Below, piece by piece: positions 11,083 to 22,605 of a stretch of DNA of 64,000 nt. This stretch comes from Lactuca virosa (taxonomy: Eukaryota; Streptophyta; Magnoliopsida; Asterales; Asteraceae). The stretch is from NCBI GenBank assembly GCA_928212115.1, contig CAKMRJ010005745.1, positions 224,185,998 to 224,249,997 of the forward strand, read 5' to 3'. The number at the start of each line of letters is the position of its first letter. The stretch's first letter is position 1. A program made the translations under genes and the position numbers. Below the pieces are notes generated by a model. That model had not been told where the DNA came from, made no database searches, and saw only the letters and a list, made by a program, of their open reading frames with translations.

Positions 11083-13661
11083 TGTGACATCCCCATTTTC
11101 ACGGCCAGAAAAGACCGATTTTGTTTATGCTTTATAAAAATCAGAGTACTTCTTTTAATAAAAATGTTGCGGAATTTGTTCCCAGTAAAACATGATAAAT
11201 ACGTTATCAAAGCATTTCCGAAGAAATGTATTTTTATTCATTTTTAAAACATTTGGGATGTCATCGTCAATACAGAAACATAAGCATAAACAAAACTTAC
11301 ATTCATTTACACTAGTGATCTACATCTCTTTTAAATCTCTCAGTGTAATGTAACTTCATATTGACACCTGTGATAGAAATAAGCTGGAGTGGGTCAGGTT
11401 GGGAAACCTGGTGAGTACATAGGGTTTTCAACCCACAATAATATAATTATTATGTTTAAACATCAAACAATCAACCCAATTACCTATCCCCATTATCTTC
11501 TTTACTCTTAAGGATCTACCTTAAGAATCAACTATTCCTCGTTCATTCATTCCTAAGGATCATCCTAAGGAATGGGCACGAAATCCATCGTTGTCAGGGT
11601 TTACTCTAGAGGCACTAAGTCGCATAGTCGCCATGATATAGACACTAAGTCTCATAGTCGCCAGGGTTTATACAACGGGCACTACGTCGCATAGTCGCCA
11701 GGGTTTAGGCACTAAGTCTCATAGTCGCCATAGTTATCTCGTTTATTGACAGTATCGTTTCCGAGAATCCACTCGCAATACGTGTCAATGGGTTTTTAGA
11801 GTACAGCTGGTGAATACACAGTTCAAGTACACCTACAGGTTGCGAGCCTGCTAGTGTTCCACTGGACTATCTAGAATAGTCCGTGATTGTCATCTATACT
11901 CTGCTAGATGACGGGGCCAACACTTGGGTAAAAGTCTTATCTCATGGTTCACCTCTCACCCTTATCTCGTGGTCTATATCACCTCGAATCATTTTATTTT
12001 TGTCACACAACAACTATTTCATCTACCCATGTTTTACCCAACACATTTTGTAGATATAAAATACATATACAGTTTAAATCATTTAAAACATGTATAAAAA
12101 TCTTTCACCCAGCATAGACGGCAAGTATACAGACAATATGCACACGTAGCATGTAATTTATATTAAATACTTCATATCTATGTGTAAGATGAAAGTAACT
12201 ATGCACTCACTTGGTAAGGTGGTGACTCGGTACTCGGACAACACTTCGTTATCTCAGAACAATTTTCCCTTGACAAAACCTAGTATCAATACCACTAGGG
12301 TTTAGTCTAACGTTAACCGTGACTATTTAATAGTCTAGCTATTATTACTATTATATAAGCGTTAAACAACACTCTATATAACTCATAATAATATCCCAAA
12401 TAATTATTTTAAGTTCCTAATAATGTTACTATAATTAAATAAAAGCTATATTAAAAATAGCGTAGGCGTAGCTCACTTACAGCGGGTTTTATAGAAAACC
12501 GGGCTTCGCTTGGAGCAGCGTTTCCAAACCGAAAGACCCTTTTTCTCGGGACTCCGGGAGCCTCGGGGCTTCCTTCGGGTGCTAGGGGGTTTACCTAGGC
12601 TTTTAGGGGGTTAGGGTAGGCTAGAGAGAGAAACTAGTGAGAGAAAGATGGGAGAAATGGTGTGAGAAAGATGGCAGCCTCGGCCTCTATTTATAGTGCC
12701 CAGACCTCGGATTACGCGGGGCGTAACTCCGAAGTACGCTGGGCGTAGTCCGGATAAGAGTGCCAGCGAGCTTCGTACGAGCCACGTGTTGGATAAGGAC
12801 CGGAGCTACGCGGCTGCTTGTGGACCGAGGGATACAGCTGTACGCTGGGCGTACCGAGCTTCGGACGCGGGGCGTACTGAGGGCCAGGTGTCTGAATCCG
12901 AAGTGTGTTCTGTGATCAGCAATCGACGGCTGGAAATGTGTCACGTCAGCACTTCCTTCACCAGCTTCGCAAATCGCACACTCGACTTCTAAAAATCATA
13001 ACTTTCGCATACGAGCTCCGTTTTCGACGTTCTTTATATCCACGCGTAGGCGGGAACGTGCTCTACAACTTTCGTTTAGACTTCGTCGGCTAATTTTGAC
13101 TTTATTTTAAAAGTTATATTTTTAACAGGCCGGGACAGGGTTGGTCCGTTAACAATCCATAACTTCTTCATCCGACATCCGTTTTCGTCCGACTTTTTTT
13201 ATTGTTACGCTACTATTAACTAGATCTTCGATTCTCGTTTAGGTTGTGTTGGCTAAAAACCGCTCGATCTAATATTCGAACTTCGGGTTGTACACTACTA
13301 AGCCGAAACTTCGAAAAATCATAACTTCCTCATACGAAGTCAGATTTGGGCGTTCTTTTTATGGACGCTCTCGGTTTAACGTATTCTACGACATTCGTTT
13401 AGATCGCTAAAACTAAAATTCGCTCTATCGTAAATTCACTATTTACATCTTCCCGGTGCCGTGCCGGTTTTGCCGTAAACTTCGACGGACCATAACTTCT
13501 TCGTTATAACTCGGATTTCGGCGTTCTTTATATGTACGGAACCCTTGAGACATATTCTACAACTTGGTTAAGATTATTTATTCTAAATAATATTTTGTCG
13601 AAAAGTCGTTTTCGACCCCTATTATCTCTAAATTGACTAGCCCGGATCTACGGGCGTTACG
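11083..13661 (-). mobile_element. Solo LTR (2.6 kb) of a Gypsy-type retrotransposon
   Basis: It starts TGTGACATCCCC and ends GGGCGTTACG, and is flanked by GTACT (11078-11082) and ATACT (13662-13666), a one-mismatch 5-bp duplication. It interrupts Copia pol, whose RT and RNase H parts lie on either side. No internal retrotransposon genes are present, so it is a solo LTR left by recombination. Read on the minus strand it has a TATAAATA box near 12690, with GTACGC/GCGTAC dyads just upstream (12710-12870). Downstream of the promoter is a tandem repeat (11600-11735). Confidence 0.75.
11600..11735. repeat. Minisatellite inside the solo LTR
   Basis: Four diverged copies of CACTAAGTCGCATAGTCGCC, each with a short GGGTTTA-type linker, start near 11610, 11644, 11680 and 11709 (period about 30-36 bp). 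Confidence 0.75.
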
Positions 13662-14676
13662 ATACTATGTCTTGCTGAGAAAGATTCCAACACCATATCA
13701 AGTAGCAGCGGAGACGCTAAGAAAGAAATTGAGGTCGCATTGATCGGTCTTGGAGAAATTCATAGGAAGAAGTAAAGTCATGGAAAAAGTTATCAAAACG
13801 ATATCATCAACATAAAATAACATGCAAGTAGTTGAAGACCTTCGATGGTCGGTGACAGATCCAAAAAGAAAAACCAGGGGTTGCACAAATATTCTAGAGG
13901 TTGCACTACTAGAAAAAAAAAACTCATTTCCGAAGGAAGTTTCTGACACAAAATTGTCACTAAACCAAAGAATTTACACTAAATTTACAATTATTAGACT
14001 TTGTGATGGATTGCCTCGTGACGGATTTCCGAAAAAAATTCACGAAATTTATATTCGACGGGAAAATTTAAGGGGTATCCCAGGCTACATAGTAGCGCCA
14101 CCCCTGCCGACGGTAAACAAAGAGAGAGAAAGATAGAAGAGTTTGAGCGACTGTGAGAACAACCAACGCTAGCAACAAAACAAAATGTTGAAATCATGTA
14201 CAAGGAGCCTGTATGAGGCTATATAGAACCAACATAGATGGAATACCTGATATGAAAACCGACTATTACAAAATCCTAGTAGCTGGTGCATAAATACAGA
14301 CTCGTGGAAGTGTCTCTAGAAGAAGACATTCTTAACATCTAGCTGTGTATAAGTCAGTAAAATGGTGTGAGACAGAATGGTGTAGTCACTCATCACAGTC
14401 TAAGTTAGGGCATTGGTTCTTACCATTGGCAACAAGCGTGCTTTGTATCGAGCAAAGGAACCATCGACATGTAACTTCCGTTAAAAATAATTCAAATTGT
14501 TTGCATAATGTTGAACTCGAGGGATCTCGAGAAAAGTGTTGAATATGCTGAGAATACCTAATGTAGTTATGGGTTTATTGTATTTGGCATAATATCTATT
14601 TTGTGTTATCTCTTTTTATTCCTGTTTCTACACCAAAACAAACCATTATAAACATTTCAATATCATCGATCATATA

Positions 14677-14870
14677 GGGCGTGTTCGGCAAAACTAGGTG
14701 GTAGCGTTTTAATAAACGCTACGTGAGATAGCTTTTAGATTTGATGCGTTTTGTTTAAATTAAATCCTTAAAGCTTGTAGTGCCAAACAAGACTTTTTGT
14801 TTAAAACAGAGTGTTTTGTCAAACGTTGTTTTTCCCCATTTTGCGTTTTTCCACTATAAATCCGGTGTTC
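14677..14870. mobile_element. Fragment of the same MITE family as at 1914
   Basis: It starts GGGCGTGTTCGGCA and continues with GTAGCGTTTT, AAACGCTAC, AGCTTGTAGTGCC and TTTTGTCAAACG, which match the reverse complement of the 1914-2142 element in order. The opposite terminal repeat is absent or too decayed to see. It lies within the Copia pol relic. Confidence 0.6.
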
Positions 14871-14970
14871 TAACTTTATCGTATATGTTTTGGTCATTAC
14901 AAGTACCCACATATTGTTTGAAATAAGAGCTTTAAACTTTTCATCCATGGCTTTTTGCCTCTTCAAGTCC

Positions 14971-16339
14971 TTGAGAGCTGAGCACTAGGAGAGAGGTAAT
15001 AGTAAGAATACATTGTTAGTAATTAATATGTTATAATTATTTCCTACACATGCTTCGTAGTATCAAATTTCAAAAACAGAACAAAGATAAACAATGAACA
15101 CATCTATTAGTAGAAAATACTAAAATTAATCTTCATAATATGAAAGTATACAAATTCAGATGCCATTTGTTTTTTTGAAGCAAAAACACATGAAGTCTGT
15201 GGACCACATCTACAACCCTCTGTAGCAGAAAAAGGTGGAACAAATGGCTGCAACCTGTAATAATAAGTCTTCTGTACGTTTTATAACGTCTGTAGGCTGC
15301 TGTAAAAAACTAAAATTTAAATAAACTGATTTTACAATTTTATATTTTGCATTACTGCTCAACATTTTCATTCCGTAACCGAGTCTTATATTCATGGTCT
15401 GCTGCAGTATCATGTTTTCCTCAACCGATATATGTTTGCTATCCTTTAACGAGTAATTTACTATAAAATGACAACATAGTCGGACAAAAGATTTATGGAA
15501 CATACGTAGTACTTGAACACATTGTAGAAGTTACGTTCCAATAACTCTAATGTGTATTCATGTCCCGCCATATTCAAATCTATGTTGAAGTTTAGTTATA
15601 TCTTTTTTATCTCTCCTTCATTTTAGAATTTTCTGTATTAAATAATTATCTAAATATATGCAAATTTCAAATTACAATAATTGTTCTAAGAATACGTCCT
15701 AGACCATATATTACATATTATATTTATTCATTTAAATTATATTTAATTTTGTGGTTGTTAACCATTTTGTTTAATATTTAAATTATATTTAATTTTGTGG
15801 TGGTTAAATTATATTTATTCATCTGTTTTTGTTAAATATAAATTATATTTGATTTAAAGTAAGGTGAGAAGATGTTTGAAGATGAGGGTTCTGTGGATGA
15901 CAGACAATAATCTTGAAGTAAAAAATATTTTAAAAAACAAACAACTATGAAATGCCAAGTTTTGAGTGGCACAACAAAAAATGATTAGAAGTATTTTTTT
16001 AGAAAAACAAACAACACCTCAATTTACAATCCTACACCTTCCATCAAGAAACAAGATCCACAAACACTCTTTATTCTTAATAATGTATACCCAATGAATC
16101 GTAGATCACTAGAAAGAGACCGCAAAGTATTTTTTTCCTTACAAAAAGGTTAGAGCGAGCAATTTCACATATGTTCAATTATCAATGTTGTATAAGGAAA
16201 AATAACACACAATATTCAATTTAATCAACCGATTGCACCTCTATATCCAAGATCTTTGCATCCTTTTCTTTCTTTTTGGACTTTACATGACCAATCTTCA
16301 ACAACCGTTGCTAATAACATTATCGACACCACTCATCGA
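14971..16339. other. AT-rich intergenic stretch, no gene seen
   Basis: I see no convincing coding sequence. A short direct repeat, AAATTATATTTAATTTTGTGG, occurs at about 15735 and 15779. The part next to 16340 is probably the 3' UTR of the DnaJ gene. Confidence 0.5.
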
Positions 16340-17661
16340 TCATTTGTTGCCTTTGTAAACAATCTCATCATCATCATCCACATCATATGCTGGATTACAC
16401 AGGCACCTGAATAGTCTACCAATTCCCTGTCATTATATTCAACAAACAAACAAATCAGATTTGGATTCCATCGCTAGTCCGTCGCTAATTGTCCATTTAG
16501 CGACAGATTCATGATTTTCAACAATTGGATGCATCATATAACAAGTTTCCTTTAATAAACACACTAGAAAAAACTATCTGTCCTTTGAATCAAATATTTG
16601 TGAAAAAAACAAACCTGTGTGATTAATGGCACTCGATAGTTGAGTGTTCTTGGTGAATCATCATCATCATCACTGCTATCATCAGAGCTGCTTGTATCAT
16701 CATGAATATCTGAAGCTATTTTGTTCTTCGATGTTCCAACACTTTGTGAAAGTTTTTCTCTCTAAATACAAGATAGCACTATTAAAATTTGTTTCTAAAT
16801 AACAACTTATCTAAATACAATTCAATAGTTTATAGTTTAGACACTACTAGAAAATGGAGCACTTAGCGACAAAATCCGTCGCTAATGGTCTATCTTTAGC
16901 GACGGATTTAGTCTGATTTTCTAGTAGTGAGAAAACATACAAATCCCACCTGAAATATTTTGCCTAAGAGTTTTAGAGCCACAGCACGAGCTTTAAGTTC
17001 CTCTTTCTTGGCATTATTTTCATGGAGAACCTATGAATTAAATCAAAACGTTAATAACCTAACTTCAAAAAACTTTTGAAGTTTTAGAAAATAAACGAAT
17101 GAGACCAAAAAAGATTCACCATTTGACAAACATGTAAAAGGGTAACTTCAATGTCAACTACATTCAACTTCCATAGTGAGTTCATTAGTGTATCCTTGCT
17201 GGATCTTAGATGTGATTCCACGTCATTTGTGGGCCGACTTCCATCCATTTTAAATTGGCGACGCATGTCTTCTTGAAGTTGCAACAACTGAAAAGCACCT
17301 ACAAACATTTTTCACCAAAATAAGATAATTTCTATAGCTCCTAACCATTTTTTTAGAACTAGTTACAAGAAAATAGCAATCTACATTCATCTATTTCTAG
17401 ATTACATCATCCTACTTCCATTTATTTCCATTACATCAATTATACTTTCATTTTTTTTTCTTGCAATTAACCCTTTATAGTTACCTTTTGCTGCAGTAAT
17501 TTGTGATTTCCAGAAATGCCCTTTGTTTCTTACCCATTCAGCCATAAATGGTACCCCAAGGTAAATGGCTTTCTTTCCAAGCTCTTGTGCAGCCTGTCTT
17601 TCATATATGTATCCAATTGTATGCAAGATATTTGCTCCAAAAGCTGTCAAAAATGATATAT

Positions 17662-17712
<51 letters not shown>

Positions 17713-19167
17713 CTATATTATATATACAAACAAATACATGTATCCATGAATCAAACATATGAATTTGTAAAGTTACCTGCTTGTGAAAGTCGATCTGCCT
17801 CAGATTCAGCAAGATGTAAAAACTCTTCTTTATCACCATGAACATATGGGTGGATGAAGTTTTTGAGTGATCTAGCAAGTTTTTCTTCTCTTTCCCTTTG
17901 TATACTCTACATGATATAAATTCACAAGATTCTAGTTGAAATATGAAATTAAAGAATCATTCAATTCTTGTATGAATGAAAGAATTGAACTTTGAAATAT
18001 TTGCCTTCAATCTTTGATGCAATATTTCTGGGTTATCACTTTCACTGACTAATTCAGCAGAAGCCATTGTTGCTACAGCTAGATGTCCTATGTAGTCTTC
18101 AAATAATTCACTTCCAAAAAGAACAGCAAAAACAGCAGTGGAATCGAGCATAGTGTCCCTATGAAATGACGACACATGTAAGAACACATGACTTTTGGAG
18201 AACCCTTGGTGGGTTTTTTTTTTGTCTATGTACATGAACTTATTTTTGGAAAACTAAAATTGAAAGCAAAGTGGAAATGCTTACTTAGATATGGAGCACT
18301 TCCCATTTTGATCATATGCATCTCTTTTCACAGGATCACTCAAAACCTGATAAGCTTCACCAAGTACCTGATTATGAACAAGATTTTTTCATCACATTGT
18401 ACAATCATAATGACAAGATTTTCTATGCACTACAAGTTCTTTTCAAGAAATGCGCTATCATAGTCCATAAAACATATTCTCCTACAACTTTATATAATGA
18501 GAGCATTAAATATTTTCTGATTTTATATTAAAATGTTCAAAATCCCTTTTATTTTCTAATGAAGGATTAAATACTTGCCTGAAATCTTTCAGCAGCTTGA
18601 GGATCATCTGGATTCTTATCAGGATGAACTTGGCGTGCCTGTTCCACAAACAACCTTATAGTTAATAGTCACAAAGACTAATTTATTCACAGGAAAATAA
18701 ACAATTATAAAATTTGAACTTTTAAAATGGGTGGAAGTTTGGGATTATATATGATCAGCATGATATGAGTCATAAATAGCTTCAAACCACGATCTTGTAT
18801 CAATAAAAAGGTCCCATTTACACGAAATATAATTATTCCCTAGTGTGCCAAATCACATTAACTTCCAATAAAGATAGTTCCTTTGTGGAATTACAACAAG
18901 CACATAATATGCATCTTAATTGAACTAAAGAGACACATAGAAACTTCCGATCTTTTTGAATCAGCAACACCAAATCAAGTTTAGATAACAAAAACATTCA
19001 ACTTGTGATTTGAAAGTGTCGAGATATTGATGAGATTGTAATTATCTAAAAAAAAGAAAGAGAAAGGGTATGAGAGAGACCTTCAGATAGTAAGCTTTTC
19101 GAATATCGTCATCAGATGCAAGTGGGCTAACACCAAGAACATCATAATACTCCGATTCTTTCACCAT
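16340..19167 (-). CDS. DNAJ10: DnaJ chaperone, ATJ10 type
   Basis: Ten exons read in frame on the minus strand: 19167-19081, 18638-18579, 18367-18285, 18158-18005, 17906-17777, 17643-17485, 17298-17120, 17030-16950, 16761-16615 and 16426-16340. They give 388 residues (Arabidopsis ATJ10 has about 400). Residues about 5-70 are the J-domain (EYYDVLGVSP, HPDKNPDD with the HPD triad that stimulates Hsp70, GEAYQVLSDP). The plant DnaJ-X region follows (LFGSELFEDYIG, REREEKLARSL, ELGKKAIYLGVPFMAEW, DSLWKLNV-like NSLWKLNVVDIE), then an acidic Ser/Asp-rich tail. It should work as an Hsp70 co-chaperone. Two introns have GC donors: after 18579 (CAG|GCAAGT) and after 18005 (AAG|GCAAAT). A CACTA MITE sits in the intron after exon 8, and a TA microsatellite in the intron after exon 5. 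The ATG begins MVKESEYYDVLG, the usual family start. Confidence 0.9.
16842..16929. mobile_element. CACTA-type MITE (88 bp) in a DnaJ intron
   Basis: It begins CACTACTAGAAAAT and ends ATTTTCTAGTAGTG, and is flanked by the 3-bp duplication AGA (16839-16841 and 16930-16932), as expected for CACTA elements. The interior holds the inverted pair TCCGTCGCTAA / TTAGCGACGGA, so the whole unit is nearly palindromic. A decayed relative of the interior (TCCGTCGCTAA ... TTAGCGACAGA) lies at 16468-16510 in the next intron. Confidence 0.85.
17668..17711. repeat. (TA)n microsatellite in a DnaJ intron
   Basis: About 20 TA dinucleotides lie in the intron between exons 5 and 6 of the DnaJ gene. Confidence 0.9.
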
Positions 19168-21985
19168 TAGACAATAAACTTTCAGGTTATCCGAGTACAA
19201 AAGAATTCTTCAGATCACCCCCAAAAGCCGATCCCTGAATTCCAGGGTTCGATTGTGGCAGATCAATTATGATCTACAGAAGAGAATGTGTAAAAAAGAT
19301 GAGGGAGAGCGTAGGAGCAAGTGGAAAAGACATGACTTTCCAGTTCTGAACATCGAATAAAGAAAGATCTAAAGGGAAAAAGGCTATATTTTTTCATTTT
19401 CCGAAAGCTTTTTCGCGGGAGGGAAACAGTATTTTAACGGTTGATATGTGGTGCTAATGATTCACTACTGCTTGTGTGGCGTCTTTAACAACTTTTCGAA
19501 ATGGCCATGACTTGCTTTTGACGATGGGGTTGCTTGGTGGGTTATTTTTGGTTCTGGGTTTGGACTTAAGAGCCCACTTCTTGACCCATAGACCCACCCA
19601 CCCGACATCGACACCCCACAAATAGAGTATTCAAGAAGTGGTCCTGGTCCTGGTCCTGTTATTTCATGGGTTCATGTGAAGTAAATGGTAAGCATCAGTA
19701 CATGTAATAAATAACAACGGATGTGTCAGGATGAGGTGAATAATTCATTACTTGTATACATGGTCTAAGAGATAAAATTAGAAAGTTTGAGCAACATATT
19801 TAAGAAAAAAGGGATAATTTTTTTTTAAAGTAGGTTAATATAATATTTATCACGTTGTAAGCAACTTTAAAGTTTAAACCCATCTACCACGTTTGTTTTG
19901 CATCTAATTCCTTTCAACATTTCGGATCATTGTGATTATTAGCTCTAAGAATAAATAAAGTTGCACATTGGTCTTATGTAACATGATTTGTATCCGTCAT
20001 ATGAATCGGTGATTTTAGTGTCACGTGATCATTTAGTGTAATCACAACTCACAAGTAAGTATATATAGTGTCAAGTGGGTCACTTGACCCACCTAAATTT
20101 TTTTTGTTACAAGTAATATATAAAAGGGATATAAATCCGGACTTTATTTGTGACCTACCTAAATTTTTTTGAGTAATATACCTTATTTTGTTTGACAAAA
20201 ACATTAATATAAAACCGGACTTTTAAAATCAAGCTTTTATTTTCCAATAGCACAAATACTTAATTACCCGTTAAGAAATAACCCAATACAGTTTTTGAGT
20301 AATATTTTAATGTTATATATTGAGAAAATGATTGATCAATTTTTGAGTGATAGTTTATTGTCATATATTGAAAAATGTGTTCTAGATAGTATTAGTAACA
20401 ATACAATTGTGAAAATATTTCAAAATATTAGACCTCGTCAGGTATAACTGTAAGATTTTTACTTATTTATTTATTTTGCTTATAGGACCTGACTAACTAC
20501 TAGTATTTTTTACTATTTTATTTTGGTATATCTGTTTCATTTAAATAGAGAACCACATAGGTTTCTGTTTTAGACTCGTCATTGAGTGTAATTAGATCTT
20601 TATAAGAGTGCCAAAGGGAACATAACTTGTGATCTAATATAAGTCTGGTGGTGCGGAATATACACTGTTATAAGACGAGTTCCGACCATGACGCATAGTG
20701 GGGTCAAGAGGGTCGATATGTATTGTAGGATTAAGGGTCATAGTTAGGGATATCAACATGGCTAAATGGAAGCCTCTCCCGCCCGGAAATCTCCACTCCC
20801 AATGAAAAATAAACAAGGGTTAAACTCACTCCATCCCAAAGTTTTATTAAAAATAATCTCGTTTGGCAACGAGGCCCCACACAAGTTTATGACATCCTAG
20901 GCATGGCCCCTAAACATGATTTTGGACCATAAGGATGTAATGGAAAAACACTTTCAAAATTGACATATTAGTATAGAATAACGAAATCGGACTTCCAAAT
21001 TTAAGACCGACTAGATCAATTGTGTTGGTCAACTTCAACTTCCTGGATGTGATAGTTTGAGACTAGCTTGGTTAGCTTGGGGCTGACCTATCAGTTTGAG
21101 ATCAAATCGACTTGTCAGTTTTACTAATATATATTTACTTTTATATTTCGAAACACACTTTTTTTTTGTCATACTTGATTAATTTTTGGATAGAATGAGT
21201 ATAGCTACTCATCACACACTATTTTCTTAAGGATTTAAAAGTCCTCACATTCATCTAATACATTGTTTTTCTATTTTGTGCATAAATGTACCACAACCCC
21301 TGAAATTTTTAAAAACATTTAAAAGGAGGCAACCCAGTACACTAGATTGTTTGTTTGATGAGGGATAAGTATAGCCATATTCATATAGGTTACTACTACT
21401 AGTCTATGGATGGATCATTATATTGTCCATATAAGGAAAGGACCTCTGGACTTGTAGTTGCAAAAAATAGGATAATAACATGCATGTCATGCAAGCATGA
21501 GTAAGAATGATTTGGAATATGAGACTAGATAGTATATACGGATATAGGTATACCAGAGGATTGGGTTCATGCATGGTATTGGTTGAAGAAATGTCAAGCA
21601 ATGTATAGTTAATTAGTTATGGTTTAAATTGATCATACTCTGTTGTAATGGGTACTTGTTTAAAACCTTTATGATGTAAAGGTTGCGGACTTATGTTACT
21701 TTATTAGAAAATTCTTATGAAACTTATGAGAACGGATGATGTTAATGGATGGTTATGTAATCATGTAGCTAGTGGTTGTTGTTTTGGTTATGGTTAAACA
21801 ATAGTAATTTTCAGTCGATACGGTTTTTTCCCAATTGTATTGTGAAGTGTTTTTGGTCATGGAAATTGAGCATATTGAGCATAATTAGACTGAAAGAAAA
21901 AAAAAAAAAGTGTTTGAAAAAGTGTCATGCCATGATCTCCCGTATACCTTTCTTGGAGAGGAATTAAACCTGCACACTTCTTATT
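19168..21985. other. DnaJ upstream region and intergenic DNA, no gene seen
   Basis: The first about 300 bp should hold the 5' UTR and promoter of the minus-strand DnaJ gene. The remainder is AT-rich with no protein-like frame. I see no transposon ends that I can pair. Confidence 0.5.
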
Positions 21986-22605
21986 TTGTTTTCTCAGATC
22001 AACAGCTCGTATCCCCCATTGTAACGCAACACAAGGTATCTCTCTCTCTTTCTCCCCCTTCAACACGTAGAATCCCTCATTGTATCTCATATCTTCTTCA
22101 GTATAGCTTCGTTCATCATTGTTTATGAATTTCTGCATGTTCTTGTGCCAAGTTTCTCGAGATATGAGCGGAAATTGACTGACATGTGTCCTCTAATTTT
22201 TACACAACTCGAATCCCGCATTGTATCTGATATACTTGATCAATTATACGCCGATCGATCTTCAAACTTTTTCTGTCATGCATCCTCTAATTTTTAAATT
22301 GGGAATCAGATTACGTGTTTCACCTTCTTGAGTTTCGATTTTCTGTTACACACTATGGATTAACTTCCTTTACTTTGATATTACGTTACTTATTTCCGAT
22401 ATTCTTTATTTACCATTACTTTCTTCTATAGTTTTTCTCATGGTCTGTACTGGTGTAGTGTTTGCAGATATGGTTTCTTCCCAAAATGAAACCTCTCTAT
22501 ATCTCTACTGTATTATTCAAATCTTTTAGTGCAAAATACAGAACGTTTTACTTATGACTTCAACATAATGTTATAAATTGATTGTGTGTTTTTCTTCTGA
22601 AACAG

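Larger units (their letters stand above)
10290..14970 (-). pseudogene. Decayed Copia retrotransposon pol (RT and RNase H), split by later insertions
   Basis: Minus-strand fragments of one Copia polyprotein can be followed. At 14970-14870 is the start of the reverse transcriptase domain (KAMDEKFKALISNN, then WVLV). At 14500-14220 come DGSFARYKARL and a QLDVKNVF block. At 13850-13662 is the FYVDDIVLIT active-site region. At 11077-10560 are RNase H-side fragments (a CHTPIDTFSKLDG-like block, then an LQYLTFTTLDLTN-like block). At 10536-10340 is the end of RNase H (HTKINIHFVLDRV, then VLHVPFSLEYAVFFTKG). Frames shift and stops occur throughout, so it is long dead. It is interrupted by the solo LTR 11083-13661 and by a MITE fragment near 14677-14870. 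Confidence 0.75.

Noticed and set aside
12687..12992. Overlapping 85- and 98-codon frames in the GC-rich part of the solo LTR
   Set aside because: They fall on the GTACGC dyad cluster and promoter of the LTR; frames on both strands arise from local GC content.
13902..14290. Possible second CACTA MITE starting CACTACTAGAAAAA
   Set aside because: The left end is good but the only right-end candidate (CCTAGTAG near 14275) is weak and no 3-bp duplication could be seen.
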